From assembly GCA_036279355.1 (NCBI GenBank), contig DASUJH010000028.1, positions 1 to 45,576 of the forward strand: a stretch of DNA of 45,576 nucleotides, read 5' to 3'. Positions 24,086 through 32,295 of the stretch are shown here, one piece after another (within the stretch, counting starts at the first letter, position 1; every line of letters begins with the position of its first letter). Position numbers and translations under genes: made by a program. This DNA comes from Gemmatimonadales bacterium. Its GTDB lineage: Bacteria; Gemmatimonadota; Gemmatimonadetes; Gemmatimonadales; GWC2-71-9. The notes under the pieces were generated by a model. The model was not told where the DNA came from. It made no database searches and worked only from the letters and a program-made list of their open reading frames with translations.

Positions 24086-25900
24086 ATGCGCTCGGCTTGT
24101 CCGCCGGTGTCCTCGCTCGCGCTCCCCCTCACGCTCGTCGCTGCTCTCGCCTGCTCCGCCCCCGCCGGGCAGGCGTCCCCAAGCACCGCCGCGCGGGATG
24201 CCGCACATGCGAGCGCCGCATCCGATGCGCTCGCCGCCCGCGTCGACTCCGTGGCGGACAGCTACGTGGCCGATCTGCTCACCACGTTCCCCGAGTTTGC
24301 GACCTCGCGCGGCATTCCCGGCGCGCGACACGATCGTCTGACCGACAACTCACTCGCCGCGTATGAGCGCTGGCAGCGGCGCGAGGACCGCTGGCTCGCC
24401 GAGCTCAGGGCGATAGATCCGACGCCGCTCCAGGGCCGCCCCGCGTGGGCCACGTACGCGATCCTCCGCGAGCGCCTGGAGGGCAGCGTCGAGCACCGGG
24501 TCTGTCACACGGAGCTGTGGAACCTGAACACGGCCCAAGGCTGGCAGGCGGGCTACGCGGTGCTCGCGCGCCTGCAACCGGTCGGGAGCGACAGCCTCCG
24601 CGCCCAGGCGCTCACCCGCGCCCGCGCGTTGCCGCGCCACATCGCCACCGAGGAGAGCAATCTCCGCAAGGGCGTGCACCGGGGCTACACGGCGCCCAAG
24701 GTGGTGGTGGAGGGTGTGATCCGGCAGCTCGATGCGCTGCTCGCCACGGCGCCGGATGCCTCGCCCTTCGCCTCGCCTGCCCAGCGCGATTCCACGCCGG
24801 CGTTCCGGCAGGCGATGGTCGGCATCGTCGCCGAGCAGATCGACCCCGCGCTCCGCCGTTTCCGCGACTATCTCTCCGCGGAGTATCTGCCTGCGGCCCG
24901 TTCCGCCATCGGCGTCTCCGCCAACCCTGACGGCGCTGCCTGCTACCGTGCATCGGTGCGCCAGTTCTCCACGCTCGACCTCCCCCCGGACTCCGTATTC
25001 GAGCGCGGCATGCGCAAGCTCGCCGAAATCGAGGACGAGATGCGCACCGTGGCCGAGCGGAACTTCGGCACCAGCGATCTGCCGGCGCTCCTCACGCGGC
25101 TGCGGGACGATCCCGAATTTACCTTCCGCACGCGCGAGGAGATCGTCGATTCCTCGCGCGCGGCGATCGAGCGGGCCCGCGCCGCCATCCCGAAGTGGTT
25201 CGGCATTCTCCCCAAGGCGCACGTCGTGATCGAGCAGCACCCGGAATTCCGCCAGCGGGCAGGCGCGGTGGCGCAGTACAACCCGCCGGCCCAGGACGGG
25301 AGCCGGCCGGGCATTTTCTACATCACGACCATCCATCCCGAGCACCAGAGCCGCGCGCTGCTCGAATCCACCGCGTTTCACGAGGCGATCCCCGGCCACC
25401 ACCTGCAGATCACGATCGCCCAGGAGCGGGCCGGCTCGAATCCCGTGGCGCGCTACATCTTCAACTCGGGCTTCACCGAGGGTTGGGCGCTGTACGCTGA
25501 AGGCCTGGCCGACGAGATGGGTCTCTACGGCTCGGAGCTCGGGCGGCTCGGCATGCTGAGCAGCGCGGAGTTCCGCGCCGCGCGCCTCGTGCTCGACTCC
25601 GGTATCCACACGCGCGGGTGGACGCGCGATCAGGCGATCGAGTTCCTCACCCGCCACAGCGCCGAGCCGCCGCTCCAGGTTCGCGGCGAAATCGACCGTT
25701 ACATCTCGTGGCCGGGCCAGGCCACCTCCTACATGCTCGGCAATCTCGAGATCCGCGCGCTCCGCAATGAGGCCAAGCAACGGCTCGGCAGCCGCTTCGA
25801 CATCCGCGCCTTTCACGACCAGGTGCTGGGCGGCGGCGCGCTGCCGCTCCCGCGGCTGCGCGAGAAGATAGAGCGCTGGCTGAACCAGCCGGCGACGTAA
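24086..25900 (+). CDS. DUF885 family lipoprotein, putative metallopeptidase
   Basis: A 604-residue predicted lipoprotein (signal peptide to Cys23 in 'VAALAC'). DUF885 proteins are distant M-clan metallopeptidase-like enzymes; here the signature is 'ALLESTAFHEAIPGHHLQITIAQE' with an HExxxH-like core, followed by 'SGFTEGWALYAEGLADEMG', whose Glu would complete the metal site. 'GVHRGYTAPKVVVEGVIRQLDALL' and 'EIDRYISWPGQATSYMLGNLEIRALR' are also family features. Substrates are unknown. The start is ATG 24086 preceded by AAAGGAAT. It begins 31 nt after egtA and might be cotranscribed, although a functional link to ergothioneine is not evident. Confidence 0.88.
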   Translation: MRSACPPVSSLALPLTLVAALACSAPAGQASPSTAARDAAHASAASDALAARVDSVADSYVADLLTTFPEFATSRGIPGARHDRLTDNSLAAYERWQRREDRWLAELRAIDPTPLQGRPAWATYAILRERLEGSVEHRVCHTELWNLNTAQGWQAGYAVLARLQPVGSDSLRAQALTRARALPRHIATEESNLRKGVHRGYTAPKVVVEGVIRQLDALLATAPDASPFASPAQRDSTPAFRQAMVGIVAEQIDPALRRFRDYLSAEYLPAARSAIGVSANPDGAACYRASVRQFSTLDLPPDSVFERGMRKLAEIEDEMRTVAERNFGTSDLPALLTRLRDDPEFTFRTREEIVDSSRAAIERARAAIPKWFGILPKAHVVIEQHPEFRQRAGAVAQYNPPAQDGSRPGIFYITTIHPEHQSRALLESTAFHEAIPGHHLQITIAQERAGSNPVARYIFNSGFTEGWALYAEGLADEMGLYGSELGRLGMLSSAEFRAARLVLDSGIHTRGWTRDQAIEFLTRHSAEPPLQVRGEIDRYISWPGQATSYMLGNLEIRALRNEAKQRLGSRFDIRAFHDQVLGGGALPLPRLREKIERWLNQPAT

Positions 25901-25913
25901 CCCCCACCCCATC

Positions 25914-25933
25914 GGCCCGGCTGGCGCCGGGCC
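25914..25933 (+). terminator. Hairpin after the DUF885 gene
   Basis: GGCCCGGC, loop TGGC, GCCGGGCC, 14 nt after the stop codon. The stem is strong but no T-tract follows, so termination is only probable. Confidence 0.45.
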
Positions 25934-26060
25934 TGCAACGGATGGCGCGTCAAGGGCTCTTAACGCCCCGAATGCGCCGGCGTCCTCCCGACCGTTCCAG
26001 CGATCCGATCGCGACAATCGTCGAGCCCGCGGTGCCGACCCCGATCAGGAGGGTGTGGTC

Positions 26061-27023
26061 ATGTTCGCATCTCACCGGAGAATGCCGTTCCCGCCCGCGC
26101 TCGCCCTGGCGGCCTCGCTCGCGGGCGCCATGCTGCTCGCCGGGTGCAGTTCCGACGCGACATCGCCGAGCGGCACGCCCGCGCTGAGCCAGGCCGACGC
26201 CGATGCCGCGAGCGACGTCCTCGTGGCCGACGCCGCCGACCTGTCGGACGGCGCCACGAGCACCAGCAGCGCCCCGACCGGTGCCGACTTCTCGCTCACG
26301 GCGCGCGGCGCCCTCGGGCCCTGGTGGTCGCGCCTCTGCTCGCCCGCACCGACCATCACCACGCTGAACGCCACCACCAGCTACGTCTTTGTCGAATGCG
26401 GCATCAGCAATCCCAACCGGCCGCTCGAGGCCATCGTCCGGAACGGTGAGGTCGACGTGACCGCGCAGGCCGGGAGCCGCACGGTGGCCTTCAAGGATTT
26501 CTCGAAGGAATGGATCCGGATCGCGCTCACGACCGGCAAGCCCGACACCGCATCGGCCACGCGGAACGGCACCCGCGAGACCACGAGCGACGGCACCACC
26601 CTCACCCACAAGGTGTACGGCCTCGGCGACCCGGCGTCGACCGACATGCAGACCGACTTCGTGCACGTCGACCACTCGACGTCTCAGCATCTGCGCAATT
26701 GGAACAGCAGCTTCGCCGCTGACGTCGCCGGCTCGATCGTGAACGACGAGCCGCTCCCGAGCGGCACCTGGACGATCAGCGGCACCGGCACCTGGAGCCA
26801 CACGCCGGCCGGGTCGGGTACGACCAGGAGCTGGACGTTCGTGGCGTCGACCAACGACCTGCATTACAACGCGACCTGCACCACGACCCCGCAATTCGAC
26901 GCGGGCACCCTGAGCGTGAACGCGACGAATCGGCAGAACGGCAGCACGGCGACGTTCACGATCACGTTTACCGCGTGCGGCCAGTACACCACCACCATCA
27001 CGCGGGCGCAATCGGTCGGCTGA
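26061..27023 (+). CDS. Hypothetical lipoprotein
   Basis: A 320-residue protein of no family I recognise. The signal peptide ends in the lipobox 'LLAGC' (Cys29). AGGAGGG at 26047-26053 selects ATG 26061 over the GTG at 26055. The mature part is rich in Thr, Ser, Ala and Asn and reads as beta structure ('GTWTISGTGTWSHTPAGSG', 'TLSVNATNRQNGSTATFTITFTACG'). Four further cysteines ('SRLCSPAP', 'FVECGI', 'NATCTTT', 'FTACGQ') could make two disulfides, which suits an extracytoplasmic protein. Neighbours give no clue; the genes to the right are on the other strand and convergent. Confidence 0.75.
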   Translation: MFASHRRMPFPPALALAASLAGAMLLAGCSSDATSPSGTPALSQADADAASDVLVADAADLSDGATSTSSAPTGADFSLTARGALGPWWSRLCSPAPTITTLNATTSYVFVECGISNPNRPLEAIVRNGEVDVTAQAGSRTVAFKDFSKEWIRIALTTGKPDTASATRNGTRETTSDGTTLTHKVYGLGDPASTDMQTDFVHVDHSTSQHLRNWNSSFAADVAGSIVNDEPLPSGTWTISGTGTWSHTPAGSGTTRSWTFVASTNDLHYNATCTTTPQFDAGTLSVNATNRQNGSTATFTITFTACGQYTTTITRAQSVG

Positions 27024-27040
27024 GCCCCGCGCATCTTGTC

Positions 27041-28657
27041 TTACTTCGTCCGCCTCCCGCCATCCCGGCACGCGGCCAGCAGTCGCCGCGGCGCCGGGTG
27101 GTTGGGCAGGAGCCGGTGCGCCGCCTCGGCGTGCCGGCGCACCTCGGTGCAGCGGCCCCGATCCCGCGCGGCATACCCCAGCAACATCTGCATCCGGTAG
27201 CTGCCGGGGTCCATGCGGGCGGCCCACTCGAGCGTGGAGGTCGTCCTGCCGCCGTCGAAGAGCATCATGGCGCCGAGCTGGCTCGCGCTTCGGATGAGGA
27301 GGAGGAGACCGGTGAGCGCCACGGCGCCAGCCAACCGGCGCCTGCCGCCGTCGAGCAGATCGCGCTCAAACACCGGGCGCGGCGCCGGCTGCGTCAGCGC
27401 GCCGAGCGCCATGCCTACATAGAGCGTAGGCGCGGGCAGCAGCACCACGGCATCGAACGAGCCCGCCACCGCGAGCGCCAGCAGCACGAGCAGACCGCAA
27501 AAGCTCTCGAGACCCTCGGACGTGTCTGGCGCGCGGCGCCAGCGCTGCCACGCGCCGATCGCGAGCGCCGCGCCGGTTGCCAGCAGGAACACGAGCGCGG
27601 GAAGGCCGCGCTCGGCCACGATCGCCATCCAGTCGCTGCTGGGCCACGGATTCGTGGGGATGAAGTCGCCGGGGTCGAAGGCGGGGTCGCCGGGGAAGGT
27701 GTACTTGGGGTACGCGACGGGCCAGTTGCCCGGACCCACGCCGAACAACGGGTGATCGGCCGCGATCCGAAGCGTGTTCTGGTACTGGATCAGCCGCCCG
27801 TGGCCGCTCCCCTCCTTGTAGTTCGCCACGTCGAGGAGCGAATCCAGGTAGGGCGAATCCGACCTCCACTCCAGCGTATTCGGCAGCAGTAGCGCGAGCA
27901 CGACGCCGGCGGACGCGGCGGCGCCGAGTGCCACCAGGCGGCTTCGCTGCCGCCGGTCTTGCCCGAGCCGGCCGCGCCAGTAGCCCTCCACCGCGAAGAA
28001 TGTGATGCACACCCCGGCGCCGAGCCATGCCGCGCGCGACCGCGAGAGCACCAGCACCGCCGCCACGAGCGCCATGCCGGCCGTGGCCCACGCGAGGCCC
28101 GCGCCTCTCCGTGCCGAGAGTGCGAGGAGCAGCAGCAGTGGCAGCCCGAAGGTGACGAAATGCGCGACGAAGTTCCGGTTGCCGAACGTGCCGCCCGGCG
28201 CCCGGCGCTCGGAGAAGAGCCGCGACTCGATGCCGTACGCCTGCATGAGCGCGAGCGCGGCGGCGAGTACGATGCCCGCGGCAAGCGTCGTGACCAGCGC
28301 GCGCGCATAACCCTCGCGCGCCAGGGCGCGCGACGTCCAGAACGCGAGCGCTCCCGAGAGCGAGATCCCGAACGCGCGGAACGCAAGCCAGTGATTGACC
28401 GCCAGCAGCGCGGAGGCGAGCGAGAGGGCAAGAAACCCGGCGAGCGCCGCGTCCGCGAGCGAGAGGGTGACGCGCCGGGCGTGAACCAGAAGAAGCACCG
28501 AGGCGCCGCATGCGGCGAGGTGGAGCACGAGCTCCTTGGGAACGGAGTACCGGTCGAGGTCGAAGAGCGCCCAGGGCCCCGCCGCGACGACGGCCGCAAT
28601 CGCCCCGAGCTGGAGAAGCCGGAGCGCCGGCTCAGCGCGCGCGGAAGCGGTCCCCAT
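27041..28657 (-). CDS. O-antigen ligase/polymerase-like membrane protein (Wzy_C)
   Basis: A 538-residue polytopic protein with about 10-12 hydrophobic segments. Typical Wzy_C/WaaL pieces: 'GGTFGNRNFVAHFVTFGLPLLLLL', 'LVLSRSRAAWLG', a large periplasmic loop with 'GSGHGRLIQYQNTLRIAADHPLFGVGPGNWPVAYPKY', and 'SDWMAIVAERGLPALVFLL'. The last 60 residues ('MDPGSYRMQMLLGYAARDRGRCTEVRRHAEAAHRLLPNHP') look like a TPR-type helical hairpin. Likely role: polymerising or transferring lipid-linked glycans, or O-glycosylation of proteins, at the periplasmic face. ATG 28657 is inside the upstream M48 gene (26-nt overlap); the frame extends to 28735 but overlaps more. Confidence 0.85.
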   Translation of the reverse strand: MGTASARAEPALRLLQLGAIAAVVAAGPWALFDLDRYSVPKELVLHLAACGASVLLLVHARRVTLSLADAALAGFLALSLASALLAVNHWLAFRAFGISLSGALAFWTSRALAREGYARALVTTLAAGIVLAAALALMQAYGIESRLFSERRAPGGTFGNRNFVAHFVTFGLPLLLLLALSARRGAGLAWATAGMALVAAVLVLSRSRAAWLGAGVCITFFAVEGYWRGRLGQDRRQRSRLVALGAAASAGVVLALLLPNTLEWRSDSPYLDSLLDVANYKEGSGHGRLIQYQNTLRIAADHPLFGVGPGNWPVAYPKYTFPGDPAFDPGDFIPTNPWPSSDWMAIVAERGLPALVFLLATGAALAIGAWQRWRRAPDTSEGLESFCGLLVLLALAVAGSFDAVVLLPAPTLYVGMALGALTQPAPRPVFERDLLDGGRRRLAGAVALTGLLLLIRSASQLGAMMLFDGGRTTSTLEWAARMDPGSYRMQMLLGYAARDRGRCTEVRRHAEAAHRLLPNHPAPRRLLAACRDGGRRTK

Positions 28658-29855
28658 ACTTGAGCGGCTGTCCGGTCTCCCAGGGGCGGTACGTATTGGC
28701 GAACTCGATGCGCTCGGCATCGCTCGGATGGCCATCGCGCCAGAGCAGGTCGATGAGCCCGTCGTAGGGCACGCCGAGGTTTTCCTTGTCCAGTTTCACG
28801 AAGGAACTTGCCGCAGCGTGGTTGTCCCGTGTGAGCTCGAGGCCGAACCGGTCCGCCTCGTGCTCCACGTGGCGCGAGACGAACAGCTCGAAAGGCGCGA
28901 TGCCGAGCGAGATCACGCCGCCGAGCAGAAGCAGCAGCGGCACCGAGGCCGGATCCGCCAGCGTGGTGAACCCGAAGCGCCGGTCCCAGCGCGCGATGAG
29001 GCTCCCGGACCAGCGAAAGATGAGCCAGAGCGTAAGGACGATGGCCGCCCACGCGGTGAGCAGCAGCGCCGTCACGTGCCCCAGCACGTAGTGCCCCATC
29101 TCGTGGCCGAGCACGAACAGGATTTCGTCGGGCGTGAACTTCCGCAGGATCGTGTCGTAGAGCACGATTCGCTTGGTGCCGCCGATTCCGGCGACGTACG
29201 CGTTGAGCTTTTCGGTGTCGACGCTCTTGTTTACCTCGTACACCCGGCTGCCGGTGATGCCGGCGCGGTCAGCCTCGGCCAGGATCCGTCGCTCCAGCGT
29301 CTTGTTTTCCAGCGGCCCGAACCGATTGAAGAGCGGTGCGATCCAGACCGGCGCCACCACGAACCCGATGATGAGGAGCGGCAGCGCCGCGAGCCCCGTC
29401 CAGAGCCACCAGCGCCGCGCCCGGCGCAGGATGCCGTAGGCCACGAGCCCCACGATGGCACCGATCACGCAGCCGACCCCGAGGGCCGTGATCCAATCGC
29501 GCAGCCACTTGGCGAAGGTCTGATGCGTAAGCCCGTAGGCGTGCTCGCGCACGAAGCCTTCGTAGTAGCTGAGCGGGGCCACCACGAGGCTCGTGAGCAC
29601 GAGGTAGACGATCGCGTAGACCACCACCGTGCCCGCCCAGCCTCGGCCCACCCGGCGCGCCGCGTTCCGCAATCCGGCCGACCAGCCCGTAAACAGGATG
29701 ACCGCCGGAATCGCGAGCCCGATCAGGGTGTCGAGCACCCAGAGCACGGTGCCGGTTTCGTGATATCGCACCGCGAGCGCGCTCGGCACCGGCACCGCGA
29801 CCACGCCGGAATCCGGCACCTGCTGGATCAGCGTCAACACCGCGGCGAGCGACAC
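28632..29855 (-). CDS. M48 family membrane zinc metalloprotease (Ste24-like)
   Basis: A 407-residue membrane protease. GTG 29855 is chosen: AAGGAGG lies 6 nt upstream, and the longer open frame to 30110 is not membrane-like. Several hydrophobic helices (about 37-57, 74-97, 123-143, 152-176, 263-281, 304-322) surround the zinc site H251-E252-x-x-H255 ('LGHEMGHYVLGH'). The third ligand is Glu331 in 'SRHVEHEADRFGLEL'. 'SVDTEKLNAYVAGIGGTKRIVLYDTIL' is characteristic of Ste24/CAAX-protease-type enzymes. It probably degrades damaged membrane proteins. It overlaps the O-antigen ligase-like gene and is divergent from the sulfurtransferase gene (57 nt). Confidence 0.92.
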   Translation of the reverse strand: MSLAAVLTLIQQVPDSGVVAVPVPSALAVRYHETGTVLWVLDTLIGLAIPAVILFTGWSAGLRNAARRVGRGWAGTVVVYAIVYLVLTSLVVAPLSYYEGFVREHAYGLTHQTFAKWLRDWITALGVGCVIGAIVGLVAYGILRRARRWWLWTGLAALPLLIIGFVVAPVWIAPLFNRFGPLENKTLERRILAEADRAGITGSRVYEVNKSVDTEKLNAYVAGIGGTKRIVLYDTILRKFTPDEILFVLGHEMGHYVLGHVTALLLTAWAAIVLTLWLIFRWSGSLIARWDRRFGFTTLADPASVPLLLLLGGVISLGIAPFELFVSRHVEHEADRFGLELTRDNHAAASSFVKLDKENLGVPYDGLIDLLWRDGHPSDAERIEFANTYRPWETGQPLKYGDRFRAR

Positions 29856-29901
29856 CGGTTCCTCCTTGGGCGTGTGATGGGCGGGGCCGGCCGCGCCACT
29901 G

Positions 29902-29907
29902 TATGAT
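29902..29907 (+). promoter_or_regulatory. -10 box TATGAT before the sulfurtransferase gene
   Basis: TATGAT (5 of 6) ends 5 nt before ATG 29913, so the mRNA would be leaderless. No convincing -35 was found. Confidence 0.3.
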
Positions 29908-29912
29908 TGCGC

Positions 29913-30779
29913 ATGCTCGAACGATCCCTCGTCACGACCGAGTGGCTCGCGGCCCATCTCGGCCGGCCCGACGTCCGCGTGGTGGATGGCTCGTGGTATC
30001 TGCCGAACAGCGGCCGCAACGCAGCGGCCGAATTTGCGGCCGGGCACATCCCGGGCGCGGTGTTCTTCGATCTCGACGCGTCGAGCGACCCGGCGAGCCC
30101 GCTGCCCCATATGTTGCCGGCCGCGGAAGCGTTCGCCGGGCGCATGGGCGCGCTCGGCCTCGATGATCGGAGCACGATCGTGGTCTACGATGGGTCGGGC
30201 GTAAACTTAAGCGCGCCGCGCGTCTGGTGGAGCCTTCGCGTTTTCGGCCACGCCGCCGTCGCGGTCCTCGACGGCGGCCTCGCGAAATGGCGCGCCGAGG
30301 GCCGCACGCTCGAGGCCGGCGTTCCAATCCCCGCCCGCGCGGATTTCACCGCGCGGCTCGACCCAGCGCGCGTGCGCGACCTCGCCCAGGTCCGCGCCAA
30401 CGTCGCGACCCGTCGGGAACAGCTCGTCGACATGCGTCCGGCCCCGCGCTTCGAGGGCGCGGCGCCCGACCCCCGGCCCGGCGTCCGTCCCGGCCATATC
30501 CCTAGCAGCCGGAATCTTCCGTACACCGAACTCGCTTCTGTGGACGGCACCGTTCTTGCCCCCGCGGCCCTCCGTGCCAGGATAGGGGCAGCCGGCGTCG
30601 ATCTCTCGCGGCCGATCATCGCCTCGTGCGGCTCGGCCACCAGCGCGTGCAGCTTCGTCCTCGCACTCCATCTGCTGGGCCACGATCAGGTTGCGGTATA
30701 CGACGGAAGTTGGGCCGAGTGGGGCGGCCGCGCGGATACGCCCATCGCGCTCGGACCCCCGGGTAAGGAGCCGCCGTGA
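29913..30779 (+). CDS. Thiosulfate/3-mercaptopyruvate sulfurtransferase
   Basis: A two-domain rhodanese of 288 residues. The N-terminal inactive domain includes 'VRVVDGSWYLPNSGRNAAAEFAAGHIPGAVFFDLD' and 'STIVVYDGSGVNLSAPRVWWSLRVFGH'. The C-terminal domain has 'LVDMRPAPRFEG', 'GHIPSSRNLPY' and the active loop 'IASCGSATSACSF' with catalytic Cys239. The loop CGSAT is closer to the mercaptopyruvate type (CG-S/T-G-VT) than to thiosulfate rhodaneses (CRxGVT). It transfers sulfane sulfur to a thiol or cyanide acceptor. ATG 29913 is used; TTG 29907 is a weaker alternative. The stop shares GTGA with the membrane-protein gene that follows. Confidence 0.92.
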   Translation: MLERSLVTTEWLAAHLGRPDVRVVDGSWYLPNSGRNAAAEFAAGHIPGAVFFDLDASSDPASPLPHMLPAAEAFAGRMGALGLDDRSTIVVYDGSGVNLSAPRVWWSLRVFGHAAVAVLDGGLAKWRAEGRTLEAGVPIPARADFTARLDPARVRDLAQVRANVATRREQLVDMRPAPRFEGAAPDPRPGVRPGHIPSSRNLPYTELASVDGTVLAPAALRARIGAAGVDLSRPIIASCGSATSACSFVLALHLLGHDQVAVYDGSWAEWGGRADTPIALGPPGKEPP

Positions 30780-32287
30780 GCGTCAACATCGTCACCCCGC
30801 CATCCTACCCGCCTTCCCAATCCTCCATTCTCTCCAAGTTCGGTTTCGGCTGCGCCTTCGTCTTCGCATTGCCGTTCCTCGGGGCGGGCACGGTTGCGCT
30901 CGTCCATGCCCTCGGCAATCTGCATGAAGGGGATACCAGTTCGGCGGGGCTCGTTGGGACCGTCGCCCTTGTCTCGATTGGCGTTGGGACCGCGATCCTC
31001 GCCCTTGGCCTCGCCGCGAAGCAGGATCTGGAGCGCCAGACGATGCTCCGGGCCCGGTATCCCGACCAGCCATGGCGCTGGCGCACCGACTGGACAACCG
31101 GCCGCATCGCCGAAAAGGGGGCGCGTGGGGTGTACGCGTCGTGGGCCATGGCGGTGCTCTGGAATTTGATCGCGGTGCCGGCCGTGGTGCTCGGCGCCAA
31201 ACCCGCGCTCTCGAGCGGCTATCCTGCGGCGTGGCTCGCGCTGGTGTTTCCGCTCGCCGGTGCCGTGCTCATCATCGTCGCGGCGCGGAGCTCGAGACGG
31301 CTGCACAAATTCGGTAAGTCGTACTTCGAACTGGATGCGCTACCCGGCGTAATCGGGCACGGGGTGAGCGGCACCGTGATGGCGAGCCTGCGGCTCGCGC
31401 CCGCCGATGGGTTCCATGCTACGCTGTCCTGCGTGGAGCTCGTCCCGACCGGGTCGGGCACGGATCGGACGGAGCGGGTGCTCTGGCAGGATTCGACGAT
31501 GGCTCACGGGGAACGGGGCGCGGCGGCTCCGGGCGAAGGCGTGCGGCTCAGGGTCCCCCTTGCGTTCAGGATTCCGGCAGACCTGCCGCCGAGCGACGGC
31601 GAGCAGATCGCCGCGCGCACGATCTGGCGCCTCGACGTGAGCGCGCGTGTGTCCGGAGTGGACTACCACTCGAGTTTCGAGCTGCCGGTCTTTCGCACGC
31701 CGGCCAGCGACACGCCCCTCACCGAGGCCGAGGAGCGGCTCGGTCCGGCGGCGCCGCCGTTGGCGTGTCACCAGCCGGCCGGCTCGCCCATCCGCATCGA
31801 GGAAACGCCCCGCGGTGTCGCCATTCTCTTTCCGCCGGCGCGGAATCCCGCCGTCGCCGCCGGGTTCACCGCGTTTTCCGCCGCTTGGGGCGCGGTCGTG
31901 TGGGTGCTCCTCCGGGTCGAGGCACCGATCTTCATTTCGGCGGTGTTCGCCGCCTGCGAAGTGCTGCTCGTCTACACCGCGCTCCGAAGCTGGCTTCGTG
32001 TAGTATCCGTGACGGCGGACGCCGAAGGCGTGGCGATCGCGAGCGGAATCCTGTCGCCCGGCGCCGCGAGGCACGTACATTTCGCCGAGATTCAGGACGT
32101 GGAGGTGAAGATCGGGATGCAATCGAGGCGGCGGGTGTACTACGATCTCGTGATCGCGCGGAAAGATGGCGGCGCGGTCAACGCCGGCAGCGGCATCGCC
32201 GACAAGCACGAGGCGGAGTGGCTCGCCGCGCGCCTCCGGCAGGCCACGGGATTGAAGACTGGCGCGGAGCACGCCGCCGCGGGGTAA
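30776..32287 (+). CDS. Uncharacterised membrane protein
   Basis: A 503-residue protein starting at GTG 30776, coupled to the sulfurtransferase by a 4-nt overlap. Two N-terminal hydrophobic helices (about 24-44 and 57-78), two more around 122-170, a large soluble region (about 185-350), then a hydrophobic pair around 365-405 and a soluble C-terminal domain ('VSVTADAEGVAIASGILSPGAARHVHFAEIQDVEV'). The last part resembles PH-like or DUF3592-type membrane modules in shape, but I cannot assign a family. The soluble region reads as beta-rich ('HATLSCVELVP', 'RVPLAFRIPADLPPS'). Function unknown. Confidence 0.75.
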   Translation: MSVNIVTPPSYPPSQSSILSKFGFGCAFVFALPFLGAGTVALVHALGNLHEGDTSSAGLVGTVALVSIGVGTAILALGLAAKQDLERQTMLRARYPDQPWRWRTDWTTGRIAEKGARGVYASWAMAVLWNLIAVPAVVLGAKPALSSGYPAAWLALVFPLAGAVLIIVAARSSRRLHKFGKSYFELDALPGVIGHGVSGTVMASLRLAPADGFHATLSCVELVPTGSGTDRTERVLWQDSTMAHGERGAAAPGEGVRLRVPLAFRIPADLPPSDGEQIAARTIWRLDVSARVSGVDYHSSFELPVFRTPASDTPLTEAEERLGPAAPPLACHQPAGSPIRIEETPRGVAILFPPARNPAVAAGFTAFSAAWGAVVWVLLRVEAPIFISAVFAACEVLLVYTALRSWLRVVSVTADAEGVAIASGILSPGAARHVHFAEIQDVEVKIGMQSRRRVYYDLVIARKDGGAVNAGSGIADKHEAEWLAARLRQATGLKTGAEHAAAG

Positions 32288-32295
32288 GCCGCCGC

